Below are positions 33,190 to 45,625 of a DNA stretch of 63,129 bases, one piece after another. The first letter of the stretch is position 1; every line of letters starts with the position of its first letter. The notes under the pieces are model-generated. The model ran no database searches. It worked only from the letters and a program-made list of their open reading frames with translations, and had not been told where the DNA came from. The position numbers were made by a program, and so were the translations under genes. Origin of the DNA: Pilatotrama ljubarskyi (taxonomy: Eukaryota > Basidiomycota > Agaricomycetes > Polyporales > Polyporaceae); contig MU277744.1 in NCBI GenBank assembly GCA_022385805.1, positions 1 through 63,129 on the forward strand, read 5' to 3'.

Positions 33190-35535
33190 TTACAACGGCA
33201 ACTCAAGTCCAAGCTGGATCAGAAACTCATTCGCTTCCTTGCGGAACGTGTCTGGTATGATCGTCAACGGCGTCTTCCCCTCGACGAAGGCGAGGAGCTG
33301 CGGTGACTTCGTTGTGTAGACCGGCCAGTGGATGTGGTGACCGCCGTTTGGGTCGAGCGTATTCACGAAGCGAATGAGGAAGTCGGTCATGTCCCCTCCA
33401 CCGAAGACATTGAACAAATCCGTAGTGTGCGCCTGGAGGACGCGGCGTGAGGACCAAATCGGACGGATCTGAACAGAAGAGACTTACAGCACCCATGCCT
33501 GTGATCTTGTGGCGCGCGCTCACTGGATGTATCCCCCGTTAGCGTGTAATTCTTGCAGTGCGCGGCAACGGCAGCGGCACTTACGGAACGAACGCATAAC
33601 TTGCTTGCCAGTCCGTTCGAGTTGCTCCAGGAAGAAGCGACGCCCTGCGTGGAAGTATATGTCTCCTTGGAAAGCGGAAAGGCGCTTGTATTCCGGCGTG
33701 AAGGCGAAGGCATGCCCAGTGCCGTAGGGGGATCCGAGGGCAGGATCGGCTGGATAGACTTCTAGCAGTCGGGAGATGTTCGCTTGCGAGGCGCCAGGGA
33801 AGTAATTGTTCTTGACGTACGCCGCCGCCTCTTCTTGGGTGCTGCGGTCGTCGGGCACCCTACAGAGTCAGTGGTACATCGCGGAGGTACCGCTCCGCGG
33901 GACGTACGTGAGATTCAGAGATGCTAGAGAGGACAGCGTCCCTTCGTCTTCGCACGCACCTGGAATAAACGTGAGTGTCACGCACAAGCACTAGCCACGA
34001 CCCCACGGAGACTGACCGATTACGAACGGTATGTGGGCAATCTTGTTCTCCAGCACGAGTTCCTGCAGATCATCAGTCAAGAAGAGACCATCCGCATGCG
34101 GCATCCACGGCGTATTCAGTGCCTGCCAATCTCGTTAGACACTCACTCGCTTTCCCACCAAGCGACGTACCTGGAATGACAGATAGGTCGGTGTCTTGTC
34201 CATGGCCGCCCTGATAGTGTCCGTAGGCACCTCGCGGAGGCATTGAAGGATGTCGATCGCAGACGCGCAGCCGGTCTCCGAAGCGATGAAGTCGAAGTTA
34301 GGCTGGAGCTTCGACGAGTTGCCCGCGGGGGTGACCGCGCCAGATTCCATCCACCCCGCGCGGAACAGGCCCTCGGTGTTACCGCCGTTCGCGAGCATCT
34401 GGAATGCCACTGAGGAGCTCCCTGCGCTCTCGCCCCAGCTGCGAAAAGTCAGCGAACGGCCAGGGCGGTCGAAACATGGGCACTCACATTGTCACCTTCG
34501 TCGGGTCTCCGCCGAATGCCCCGATGTGCCTCTGTACCCACCGCAGTGCTTCTCGCTCTGCACACGAGGTGTCGCGCACATGAGCAACAGGCGAGATGGT
34601 CAAGGAACATATGCTCACGGTCTTGAAGCCCAAGGTTTCCTATACCGGCATTGGAGACTTCCCTACCCCCCAGAAACCCGAAAGCTGAACCAACATTGGG
34701 CGAGAGGATCACGGAAGAGGGCAGTGAGTCTCACCGCTCAGACTATGATTCGTACGTCAGCGAGGGGCTCTCGGAGGCATGTTCGAGATGACACACCGGT
34801 AGTTCATTGCTACGAAGATGATGGGCTGCCCGAGTTCGATCGACCTGTTGACAACGACTGCACCAGGGCGCCTATGACAGCCTACAATCTGAGAGGCCGA
34901 GCGGTACCATCCACATTAAAGCTTACACTGCGTTCGACCCGACTTGGAAGCCACCCCCGAACATCCACTACGAACGGTACGTCAGAACAAAGGTCGCAAA
35001 GCGCCGGTTGAATACGACTCACAGCAGCAACCGGGAGCTTCGCGTCAGGCTTGGTGCCGGCAGGAACGATCACGTTGATGTTCAGGCCTGCTCAAGCTCA
35101 GCGGGAGTTCAGTGCACGACGCGGAGCGCTCTCACAATCCTCGCTCTGCGGCACGTCCGGGGGAACGGTCATAGCCACCACGAAGGGCTCGATCTCCGGG
35201 GGGAGATTACTGGGCAAGGTCGGCAGGGCGACATCTTGCTGGATGCATTGGTTTCCGAAGGTAGTCGCGTTGATGACCCCTCTGAAACGGCGTATAGGCT
35301 GGGGCAGCTGAAGCCTCAGATTCCCAACCCTTTTGACATTGCAAGTTGTCAGCGACCGCAAAGAAGAAGGCAGTCAATGCACGTACGGGGGCTCAGCGAA
35401 TGGAATCCCGAGAAACTGGTCGACGACGCCGTCGCTCGTCCCGATCACAGTGGCCTCATCGAGCTTGACTGTTGCTACCTTCGCAGCAACGCCCGTCAAT
35501 GCAGCCGCCAGGCAGAGGAAACTAAGCGAGAACAT
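33190..35535 (-). CDS. Secreted type-B carboxylesterase/lipase, subfamily A (copy 1)
   Basis: An alpha/beta-hydrolase of the carboxylesterase B family, predicted to be secreted and to cleave carboxylic esters. The ATG at 35535 gives signal MFSLSFLCLAAALTGVAA, then ATVIGTSDG and FLGIPFAEPP. Later exons show QSEDC joined to LNINVIVPAG, the oxyanion-hole region FGGGFQVGSNA, FVAMNYR, FGFLGGREV and GNLGLQDRE, and the nucleophile elbow WGESAGSSSVAFQML. The catalytic His lies in AHTTDLFNVF, spliced from an exon near 33430. The C-terminus ends GLELPL at 33190-33192. All junctions checked restore frame, so the gene seems functional. There are about a dozen short introns. Nearest relative in the window is copy 3 (42498-44970). 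Substrate unknown. Confidence 0.9.
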
Positions 35536-35583
35536 GAATCAGGACGGTCGGTTAGCTATACCTTGGAGGTACGTCGCTGTATT

Positions 35584-35592
35584 CCTTATATA
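35584..35592 (-). promoter_or_regulatory. TATA box of carboxylesterase copy 1
   Basis: TATATAAGG on the minus strand ends about 50 bp upstream of the ATG at 35535. Comparable boxes occur before the other three esterases. Confidence 0.5.
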
Positions 35593-36156
35593 CAGCGCTG
35601 AACGCTCTTCTCGATGCCCTGCTATGCCCTGCGTGACCGGTGTCATTCATTGGGTGAGCAAGTGCACGGGGACGCTGACATATCCTGAACTTGTAGAAGG
35701 GACGCGCCTTGAGGTCTTAGAACTCAGGACTATAATGAGGCCGCCGAGCGAAGTCGAAACTACGGCTATTCAGCAGTGAAGAGTTTCAGGTGACAGATGC
35801 TGTCACCCAAATGCTACATAAATCCCGTACAGCCAGAAGCCAGAGAAGCAGCGCGAGATGCATATACGAACGGGCGGCGGGCGGCGGTGCGGCCGTAGAA
35901 GCACTCCTGACGGTCATGAGCTCCTCGGAGTTCCGGAACAGCGAATCCCGCAGAATCGTACATGCCGTGCATGAGGAAAGTCATGCGGGATGGCCTGGGA
36001 CAATCCACGATGCGATACAGTCGATCGTCTGAGGGACTCTGTATGAGTTCTGAGTTGCCGGATAGACAGACCTTCATTGGGGAAAGCTCTGCGAAACAAA
36101 GACATGAACACATCGAAACGCTGCCGGACTCGCAGGCATCGTGTTTAATGTTCATA
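35593..36156. other. Intergenic region, esterase copy 1 / P450 copy 3
   Basis: Contains the upstream region of the esterase and the 3' UTR of the P450. No gene is supported. Confidence 0.5.
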
Positions 36157-38195
36157 CTATCGAACTAGGTCTGCAGCATTCGCCCAGCGGGGCTTGATCA
36201 CGCAGTCGAACTCCTCTGGGTGTCTAGAGATCGCGGAGGCATCTTCAGTACCAAGCATAAGGGGCGATACTTGGAAGCACGTACGAAATTATCAGGTGAG
36301 TCGTCATCTTGGCCTTCAGCTCCTGCGGGCACCCGTCCTCGTCCAACGGCGGTGTGATGCTTAATACATGCAGGATGGCCGCACACGTAAGGAACAACGA
36401 CGCGTCCGCGAGGTGTCGGCCCGGACAGATTCTGTCAGTACGTTAGCATCGCCGCCTTCCTGCCGCAGAAGCAAGGCCGGAGCGTACCTCCGTCCAAACC
36501 CAAATATGAAGGAGTACGGGTCCCGCGCGTCGGAGTTCAGCTTTCCATCTTTCAGGAAGCGGTCCGGGTTGAAGGTCTCGGGATCAGGATATATGGCCGG
36601 ATCGCGCGAGTACGCCCTGCCACAGCGTGTGCAGTCGCGGCGTAAGCCTGACCACTGAAAGCTTACCATAGATTCGTGATGACTGTTGTTCCCCTCGGGA
36701 TATGGTAGCCGTTGTATTCGTCGTCCTCGAGGGCGGCGCGCGCGAGCCCGATGGGAGCGACGACATGCCATCGGCTAAGCTCCTTTACGAGGGCGTTGAC
36801 ATACGGCAAGCCACTGCGGTCGTTGAGATCTGGCAGACGGGATCGTCCGACCACTCCGTCCAACTCGTCCTGCGCCTTCTTCTGTACCTCGGGGTACATC
36901 GCCATGGCAAGCAAGAATGCACGCATCGAGGCGACGGTCTGGAAAGAGGAAAGTTAGCACCTTGGCGACGCTACGCAGCTGGAACAGCATAGTTGACCGT
37001 GTCTGAACCGGCTATGATGCATGGCGAGTCAGGCGTCAGCTAGTGATTCCGTTCAAAAGAACGATTCAACTACCTATGTATGTAGTCACTGCGACGCCGG
37101 CGCACTCCTCTTCTTCTTCTGCCACGGGTTTGCCTTCGGGCATCGCTGGACCCTGCAACATCGTGGCCAACATCGAATCGCTTCCACGGCCAGCTTCCTG
37201 TAGTATGATGAGACCATGAGGGGTAGGCATGTTCCATTCGCCGTTCTCGCTCACCACCCCCCTCTTGCCTTCCTCGTACAGCACTCGCATTGTGCTGCGG
37301 ACTTCTTCGCGCAGGGCTTGGCTATCTCTCCTGAAACTCAGCCCTGGAATCCAGCTTGGCAAGTACTGCAGCACCGGGACGACTTCTACGAGGTATTTCC
37401 CAGGTACCACAATGGCCTCGATCAAGTCGTGGCTGGTATGCAACATGTTGACGAAGCGATCGTCCTTCTCCGATATTTGGATGCCGTATCCGATGCTCAA
37501 CACGGAAGCTGCGAATGCACTGAGTGTCGCCAATCAATTTACTGAAGACCACAAGAGTTAAATAGTACTCGCTGATCCACATGACGCGAGAACTCCCGCG
37601 GACTATCCAGTAGATTTGAGAGAAGGAGACGAGTGACATGCGTCAGTTTGTCGTGATAGCGAGAGCGAATCATCTTCTGCTGCAGCGTCTGATGATAAAC
37701 GCGCCTATGTCTTCGCCATCGGTCTCCGTATGGTATAAGCGGCAGGCTGAAATCTGTCAGGGTTGCCCTATGGAAGACCGTAAGCGTGCTATGAGCCTCC
37801 GTGAGCGATGTTGGCCTCGTGCTTCACCTACAGCCTCGCCATGACCGAGTCCGGTCTATCCGCGTATGCCCTCGACCTCCTGTCCATAAATTCGCAGGCG
37901 ACTTCGTAGGTATTCAGGACGAGGATGGGTTTTCCAAGGATCTCGAGATAGACCATTTCGCCTGTGATGATCGAATCTGTTAACGCACATCTACGTGGGC
38001 TGTGCAGGAGGACTAACCGTAGCGGGCTGCGAGAGCATTGAAGCCACGCGCGAGGTCTGATGTAGGAAAGTCGAGGATATTGCCCAATATAGGGACACCC
38101 CGAGGGCCAGGCGGGAGGGGACGACGATCTCTTGTGCGACGGAATTTGGCTACAAAGCCGCACAAAAACAACAAAATGCACAACCAGAGAAACAT
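36157..38195 (-). CDS. Cytochrome P450 monooxygenase (copy 3, different family)
   Basis: An ER-anchored haem monooxygenase distinct from the tandem pair at 7.8-13 kb. The ATG at 38195 starts an N-terminal membrane helix (MFLWLCILLFLCGFVA), then PLPPGPRGVPILGN. Further exons encode VYLEILGKPILVLNT, LPLIPYGDRWRRHRR, LLSNLLDSPREFSRHV and ISEKDDRFVNMLH. The I-helix AVTTYIAGSDTV forms across an intron, and the K-helix ExxR is ELSR. FNPDRFLKDGK is the PERF-like motif and FGFGRRICPGRHLA the haem loop. The last exon reads HPEEFDCVIKPRW and stops at 36157-36159. This matches the large fungal group labelled CYP64/O-methylsterigmatocystin-oxidoreductase-like. It is intact by all junctions checked and lies between two esterase genes on the same strand. 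A TATATA motif lies at 38273-38278, about 77 bp upstream. Confidence 0.9.
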
Positions 38196-39285
38196 CTACC
38201 CGGCGCAGACAGGCTGAGTGAATGACACGAGGACGTCGAGGGTCAACATCTACTGAAGTCAGACTCATGCACTATATAGGTCCCGTCATTACTAAGTGCT
38301 TCCAGGTCTGATAATGTGGCAAGATCTGGTACTTACCTCATAGCGGACGACAGCAGGTTACGTGCGAGAAGATAGGCGTACTGAGCCAGTAGCTCACCAG
38401 CTGCACTCAGTACTCCTGTCACGGAGCCGTGTCGGCTGACGTGAACTCCCAATGAATGAGAAGAAGCTTATCCGACGTGGAATCTCTATTGTAACGAGCT
38501 CACCAGACCTTGGCTTCGCTTGCGTGTTTGACGTGACAATCGCAACCGACCCCGACGGAGCACTGCGGCGAATGCAAATAATGAGGCCAGAAGCACAGCG
38601 GCTAGTGGTGCCCGGGCGTCGGTGCCTCATACTCTCCCATCAGGCCTCCTATAAGGCCGGGATGGCGTGAACGTTGCAAAGTTGACTCCGCGGCGCGTGA
38701 GCGCGGCAGTTACAGCCCTCGGATGTTGAGTAGACTGGTATCTCAGCTCTGGTCTCGGTTTCCCTAAGCAGACATCTGCAGAAGACTGAGGGCAATACGC
38801 TCTCGGTTGCCAGTGTCTAGGTCACCACTAGCGATGCCGTGGTCGTCGGAGTAAAGCAGCGTACAGCTATAGGCGCTGGTGACCTCCATGAACGAAGCGC
38901 GGTCTTCAGCTTCAGCGCTTCAAGAGATCGCTGAGTGAACGCCATTATCACTGACCGTGCCCGGACGTGAGCAACAAAGAATGGCTGCTGCTTCCTGAAG
39001 ACCTCTGCGCATATTCGAGACTCGGCACCCTGCCATACATATCCGCCACTCCTCCGTACAAAACATGGTTGATGTAGTCGAGAACTGTCCCCGGTCCCCA
39101 CTAGTACTGCCAGTAGCACACACCGTCACCTACTCGGAGCGGCGGCGACCTACTTCTCACACAAAATGCCACCCTGGAATGATAATATGGTGTATATTGC
39201 GATGAATTCGTGCGCGGATGCTCCGTACACATTCCTGTAGAGGCGGAAAGCATGTTCGTCCTGCGGGCCCAGGGACAGTACACGG
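38196..39285. other. Intergenic region, P450 copy 3 / esterase copy 2
   Basis: About 1.1 kb. The left end has the P450 promoter. The remaining ORFs are short and lack motifs. Confidence 0.5.
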
Positions 39286-41752
39286 CTACAGCGGATAGGC
39301 CAAGGTAAGCTCCGTTACAGCAGTAGTGGCATCGAGCCTCGCAGTATCGCGCGAGATCTCAAGAGGAGTGTGTCCATCGAGGAGTGTCAGCACCATCCGC
39401 CCTGCTGGATCGTACCGGGGCCAGTGGATGGTCTGATTCGAGGCCCCGTTGGGATCCAAGGTGGCCGCAAAATGGATCACATATGCCGCCAAGTCGTCGT
39501 TGCCATGATTCAAGAGCCGGGCAAAGTCGGAGCCGTGCGTCTACGTGTACAGGGACCATTCAGCGATCTCGACTGAAAGCGAGGACGGTTGGAAAGCCTA
39601 CCACGCCGAGTCCTGGCAGAGAATCACGCTTGCTGACTATGAGACGGATCGGGTCAGTCGATTATGCCATACCGGCAGTAAGCCTGGGGCTCACTGAAAG
39701 ACCAAGCAGGCTGTTTGACCGCCCGATGGTCAAGGAAGAAACGTCTAGGCGCCTGGAATGCGGCGTCACCCTGAAAAGCAGCGATACGCTTGAACTGTGG
39801 ATATAGCTCGTTCGAATCCCCGGTTCCGAATGGTGAACCTGCAGCGGGGTCGTTCGGGTACAAAGCGAAGAGCTCTGAGAGTGCCCCCGGCGGCGTATGC
39901 GGAAACCACAAGTCATGAACGTAGGCCCTGAAGTCGGCGTCCGTGCTGCGCACGTCGTGAGCGCGGGAGATACGACGTCCCATGGGAGGTCACTTACGTG
40001 ACGTTGAACGTTCCGGTCGAAAAAGCCGTACCCTCATCTAAGCAATCACCTGCGGCTCTTCAGCTGCGCGTACTCCGTGCTGTTCCAGTCGGAACTTACC
40101 GCTGAGAAAGGGTACGTTTGCAACGCTGTTTGCGAGCACAAGTTGTTGTGGAGGCGCCTCAAGAAAAACGCCATCGGCGTGAGGCTTCCAGGGCTCATCG
40201 AGGCCCTAATACACATATCCTGCATTAGCTGGTCCGCATGCATCACCTGGAGCAATTTGGCGGCGAAATCAACACTCACCGAAATATCGAATAACGATGG
40301 AAGCGTAGCTGCGGCCGCCAAGAGCTCGTCCGTCGGCAGCCTGCGAAGACAGTCCAAGGTGTCGTCCGAGCCCCGGCAGGTCGTGTTCGCGACGATGGCA
40401 TCGTAGTGAGGTTGCAGCCGCTCAATACCACCCGTCGGAAGAGGAGATCCTGAGTGCATGATTGCGCCCCGGAACAGTCCCTCGTTCCGCCCGCCATTTG
40501 TGAGCATCTGGAGGCTGATGGAGATTGCTCCTGCGCTCTCCCCCCACCTTAAGGTGATGTCAATACATGTGTCGAGGAATGGGCTCATAGACATACATTG
40601 TGACCTTCTCCGGGTCTCCACCGAAGGCCGCGATATGCTTATTAATCCACTTTAGAGCTAGACGTTCTGCAAATGCCACGTCAGGCATCGCAAATCCGGA
40701 ATGGTGCATTGACTCACGGTCCTGCAGGCCTAGATTTCCAACGCCGGCCTCCTTGATCTCCTTCCCTCCCAAGAAGCCAAGCACTGTAGGTCAGACGGTC
40801 AGATAAGCTACAGTTTTTGAGAACGTCCGCTGCGCAACGTGCCTCCAAGCCTGTAGTCAGAGTTAGCATAGACTAGCGAGCGTACTCTGCCGGATCGCAT
40901 ACCGATAGTTCATGCTGACGACGATGACAGGCTGATCCATTTCTACGGATCTCCGCACAACCTCATCGGCGCGGTATCTGTGAGACGTAAGGTAGAAGTG
41001 GGCCTGGCAGGGGTTGATGAAGAGTCGCACACTCACAAAGCTGTAGAGCCCGTAACAAAGCCGCCTGCGACGGGACCGCATGAGCTCACCACGAGAGTCA
41101 CGTCTCGAGCTCTATTGTGGACTTACCTCCGTATATGAGCTGAGTGAATGGCAAAATATCGTTCAGTCACTCCGGACACACCCTGGAAGCAAATTGACCA
41201 CTCACAGCGAGAACGGGGAGCTTTGCGTTCGGCCTGGTCCCAGTAGGTACTTGCACGTTGACCGTAAGGCCTAGATATGCAGAAGTTATGAGGCTCTACG
41301 AGCGACTCGGGGGTCTCCCGCCGATACGCGAACTTACAATCCTCGCTTTGAGGAGCATCGGCGGACAGGTTCAGCAGCCTCGCATAATCAATCACCGCCT
41401 GGAGGAGGTTGGCTGGAATGTCGGCAGGCGGGAGCTGCGGAATCTGCGGGCACTGCGTCGCATCCTGCGTCGCGTTGACGATCCCGTGGTATGCGGTGAC
41501 GGGTTTGGGTAGTCGTAGACGCAGATCGCCGATGCTACGAGTACAGCTGAAGTCAGCACGAGCAGCTCGTCGGGAGAATGCTCTCAGAACGCACGGAGGC
41601 TGGGCATATGGTATGCCGAAGTAGTTTGTCACGGAGCCATTTGTGGTTCCGATGACTGTAGCCTTGTCCAATGCTACAGTCGGCGCAGACAAGCATTCCC
41701 CGACGCTCACAAGGAGCAAAAGGCCTAGGAAGTGAAGGAAGCGTGCCGTCAT
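39286..41752 (-). CDS. Secreted type-B carboxylesterase/lipase, subfamily B (copy 2)
   Basis: The true ATG is at 41752; the preceding codon is TTG. The signal peptide is MTARFLHFLGLLLLVSVGECLS. Exons carry ATVIGTTNGSV and FGIPYAQPP, IGDLRLRLPKPV, QSEDC, FLGGKEIKEAGVGNLGLQD, FGGDPEKVTM and the nucleophile elbow WGESAGAISISLQML. Downstream are LDEPWKPHADGVFLEAPP, DEGTAFSTGTFNVT, LFALYPNDPAAGSPFGTG and RRFFLDHRAVKQPAWSF. The catalytic His is in THGSDFARLL, and the C-terminus ends LTLAYPL at 39286-39288. Introns are short and canonical. Its closest relative in the window is the interrupted copy 4 on the opposite strand, with which it shares exon borders. It is likely an extracellular esterase of unknown substrate. 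Confidence 0.9.
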
Positions 41753-41828
41753 CAATAGCGTGAGGCGTTATTGGGACGCTGTGTTGGCAGCTGGAGACCT
41801 GGGGTAAGGCAGCACTCTGGCCCGGACT

Positions 41829-41834
41829 CTTATA
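41829..41834 (-). promoter_or_regulatory. TATA box of carboxylesterase copy 2
   Basis: TATAAG on the minus strand about 77 bp upstream of the ATG at 41752, matching the spacing in the paralogous genes. Confidence 0.5.
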
Positions 41835-42497
41835 GCCGTACATCCTTTGCAGGAGGTTCGGCACGGCAGGAGTGACCGCTCACACGTGCCTAGAGTCTGG
41901 CAATGGAGTCATGGACGCATCAGCTGGAAATAATAGGCAGTGCTGTTCCCGATCCGCGGAGTCTCATAGACTCACATGGTTCAGGCGCAATGGCGTGGAT
42001 CATATAGAGAAAGGAGTCCGGAGGGCTCGTACGTATACTGCATCCGGTACTGGTCGGCTGCGAAGCCCCCGCCGCTAGAGGCGCCCGACTGATATCTACT
42101 CGTATGCCCGGCTTACAACGGGACCATCATTTCTGTCCCGCATGCAATAGCATCACAGATACATAGGACCCGGTTCTAATTGCCACTCGGAATGAGCATA
42201 CCATGTTTACACCGCGATTGGGGAAGGGCGGCGGGGAAGATGACAGAACGGGTACCGGGAGTATCTGAAAGCGGGGTCGCCGCATCACGACGGGCATTGC
42301 GTGTAGCTATACGCCCTTCTTGCACAGCGGTGCTTACTGCGGGCTCAGAAGCAAGTCAAAGCACCCGCATTTTAAACACTGCGTCATCCGAGCAGTAATG
42401 CTCGGACATTGCGGAAACACGCAAGTGCAACATCTTCAGACTGGACACAAGGAGTGATCCGGTCCTGCGTGGACACCAGCGCCCCGACTGCCCGAGC
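41835..42497. other. Intergenic region, esterase copies 2 and 3
   Basis: Upstream sequence of esterase copy 2 and 3' end of copy 3. No gene seen. Confidence 0.5.
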
Positions 42498-44970
42498 TCA
42501 GATCGGCTGAGCGAGTCCGAGCTGTGTGAGGAAGTCCATCGCCTCTTTGCGGAACGTATCCGGGATCACCCTCAACGGCGTATCACCATCGACGAACGCC
42601 AGTAGCCGCGGTGACTCAGCGGTATACGCTGGCCAATGGATCTCTGGGCCTCCGTTCGGATCGAGGGTGCTGACGAAGCGGACCAAGAAGTCCGTCATGT
42701 CTTGCCCGCCGAAGATGATGGCCAGCTCGGTGGAGTGCGCCTGGAAGACGGCTTCAGGAGATGCGTAGTTCAATAAAGGGCTCTCCTACCGCTCCGAGGC
42801 CTTCCACTTTGTTCCTTTCGCTCACTTGTGTTCGATTAGCCTTGGATATATGCGCGAGCGACAAGAAAAGAAAGGGCTCACGGAACGATCGCGCAACCTG
42901 TTTCCCCGAACGCTGATCCAGGAGGAACCGCCGCGTGGCTTGGAAGATGAAATCACCCTGGAACGCCGCGAGCCGCTTGTACTCAGGCGTGAACGTGAAA
43001 TTGCGCCCAGTGCCGAAGGGCGAGCCTGCTGCGGGGTTGGCGGGGTATAGCTCGAGCAACCGCGATATGGTCTGTCTCGTCGCTTTGGGGAAGTAGTTGC
43101 TTGTCAGGTACGCCGCCAGCTCCGTCTCGGTGCTGAGAGTAGATGTGAGTGCCCGAGCTCACGCTGCAGGATCGGACGGCTAATCCAACATACGTGATGT
43201 TGAGAAGGGCGAGGGTGAATAGGGTGCCTTCGTCCTCGTTGGAGCCTAGACGGAGATGAGTGACATGCTGTGCATACGTATCCCGGGACCGTGGAGCCGA
43301 CTCCGATGCCAGAGACGTACCAATCACGAAGGGCACGTCGGCAACGCTCCCCTCGAGTACCAGCTTCTGCGGGCCATCCCGCAGGAAGACCCCGTCGGCA
43401 TGAGGCATGAATGGCGTATTCAGGGCCTGCCGGGGGCGTTAGAGTCTCGACACATCCCAACACCCAGTGGTTCAGCGGACTCACCGCGAAGCCAAGGAAT
43501 GTCGGCGTCTGGTCCATCGCAGCCTTGATAACAGCCGCCGGGACCTTGCGGAGGCACGCGAGGACGTCTCGCGCGGACGCGCAGCCCGTCTCCGAGGCAA
43601 TGAAGTCGAACGTCGGCTGCAGCTTGGAGAAGTCTCCCGTTGGGAGGGCCGAGCCCGATTCCATCCAGCCCGCGCGGAAGAGGCCCTCGGTGTTGCCGCC
43701 GTTCGTGAGCATCTGGAAGGCGACGGACTGGCTGCCAGCGCTCTCTCCCCAGCTACGCCAGCGCACGCAGATGGTGAATCTTTGGGCGGAGTAGAGCGGG
43801 GAGGGCTTACATGGTGACTTTGGTCGGGTCTCCACCGAATGCTGAGATGTGCTTCTGCACCCATCGGAGAGCCTCGCGTTCTACACGCGGGCATCAGATG
43901 AAAGGTGCTCACTGTTCGCAGGGTGGGCTCACGATCATGAAGTCCCAGATTCCCGAGACCAGCCTCCTGAATAGCTCGCCCTCCGAGGAAGCCGAATGCT
44001 ACGACCGCATGAGAGAGCGCCACCGCTTCGTTTATGCTCTACTATACCGCTTAGACTGCGACTTCCAATGAGGACGAGTATAAGGTCAATGATATTCGAC
44101 GTCGACGTACCGATAGTTCATCGAGACAAATATGATGGGTTGTCCGATCTCGATGGACCGGTTCACCACGTTTTGACCAGGCTGACTATCCCAACGTCAG
44201 CCCTGCCACTGTAGTAGCAGCATTTAACACGCAGGGAGACTCACACGGCGTTGGAACCGACCTGGTAACCACCTGGCAGATAGAACCGTCACATTCTATG
44301 CGCGCGCATGTCTGCCGAGAGACGACGTCCGTACCTCCGTAGATCCACTACGTCCTAGCCATGAGTATCCACTGAAGCATGAATATGACGGAGTAAGACG
44401 TACCGCTACGACAGGGAGCTTATCCCCAGGCTTCGCCCCCGCCGGCACGATCACATTGATGTTCAAGCCTGCATGCACGTGCCCACAAACTCAGCCGTGC
44501 AACGCTCGCACTCACCCGACAGCATGCGACGTCGCACTCACAGTCCTCACTCTCCGGTACGCCCGGGACCGTATCATGCGGCATGAGGAACATCCTGATC
44601 GCGTCGGGCAGGCCACTCGGTATAGTCGGCGGGACGAGCGTCTGCTGGATGCATTGCGGCCCGAACGTCGTCGCGTTGATCGTCCCGCTGAAGTGCGGGA
44701 TGGGCTGGGGGAGCTGCAGCCGCAGCTTGCCGACACTGTCATGGTGGCGGCGCGCAGGGGGAGAACGTGCATGGTCAAGAGACGGTAAGGACGGGGAGGA
44801 TGGGAGGGTGCGTACGGAGGCTGGGCGAACGGGATCCCGAGGAATTGGGTGACGAATCCGTCGCTCGTCCCGATGACGGTGGCATCGTCGAGCCTGACCG
44901 TGGCCGTCTTCGCTAATACGCCAGACGCGAAAGCCGACGCGCATAGCAGGATTTTCGAAAGCGAGATCAT
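42498..44970 (-). CDS. Secreted type-B carboxylesterase/lipase, subfamily A (copy 3)
   Basis: Paralog of copy 1. The ATG at 44970 gives signal MISLSKILLCASAFASGVLA, then ATVRLDDATVIGTSDGFV and FLGIPFAQPP. Other exons show ESEDC, NVIVPAGAKPGDKLPVVA, WIYGG joined to GYQVGSNAV, VNRSIEIGQPIIFVSMNYR, FGFLGGRAIQEAGLGNLGL and the elbow WGESAGSQSVAFQML. Next come GCASARDVLACLRKVPAA, MPHADGVFLRDGPQKLVLEG, and ELYPANPAAGSPFGTGRNF with RRFLLDQRSGKQVARSF. The His-bearing exon is QAHSTELAIIFGGQDMTDFL, and the end is GLAQPI at 42498-42500. Splice sites look sound. Predicted to be secreted. Substrate unknown. Confidence 0.9.
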
Positions 44971-45042
44971 AGCGAATCTTCGCGCCGAGTAGAACGTTGA
45001 CCTGAGGTGCGCTGCGCCCGTCGCCGCCATGCACAGTCGCGT

Positions 45043-45049
45043 CCTTATA
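45043..45049 (-). promoter_or_regulatory. TATA box of carboxylesterase copy 3
   Basis: TATAAGG on the minus strand about 75 bp upstream of the ATG at 44970. Confidence 0.5.
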
Positions 45050-45625
45050 TGCTACGTTTTACCGTGTGAAACGACCCCAAGTCTACATCCGAACCCCATT
45101 TGCCCAAGCAGGTCGGTATTGAACGGATTGCGACGGAATCTATGAACAGAGGATCGTCAGCGGTGCACTCGTCGCGTACGCAAGTCAGCAGATCACCAAT
45201 TCCCACTGACATTCGCGTCGCCCAATAACCGTAGCGCAGACCTCGGCCATGCTGCCCACCTTGATGCGCATGATGCGCATCGAATGAGTGTTTGCCGGCA
45301 GGAGTAGTGGAAGCTGAGGGCCTGCTGGTCATGGGCAACGGATAGGGAGCTCCGCAGGGATATTTTCGACGCTCGTGGGAGACTGAACCTCGTATACATA
45401 CGTACTGGACGCGATCGCACGAAGTAGCCAGTGGTATGGAGGCGGCAAGGTACTTTCGTCCGTCGATCAGCAAGCGTAGGGTATGTCCGTGGTACTCTAT
45501 TAGGGAGAAGCGAGCATCGACCGTAGAACATAAGACAGGAAGAACGCATCGTATCGACTGTACACACGCCGCCCCTCCGAGTCCTTCTCCTATCCCCGAC
45601 AACACGTACGTCAGCGCGCAGGCAC
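45050..45625. other. Intergenic region, esterase copy 3 / phosphate carrier
   Basis: Contains the 3' UTR of the phosphate carrier. Long ORFs running through here are extensions of the carrier frame past its stop in another frame, with no own motif. Confidence 0.5.
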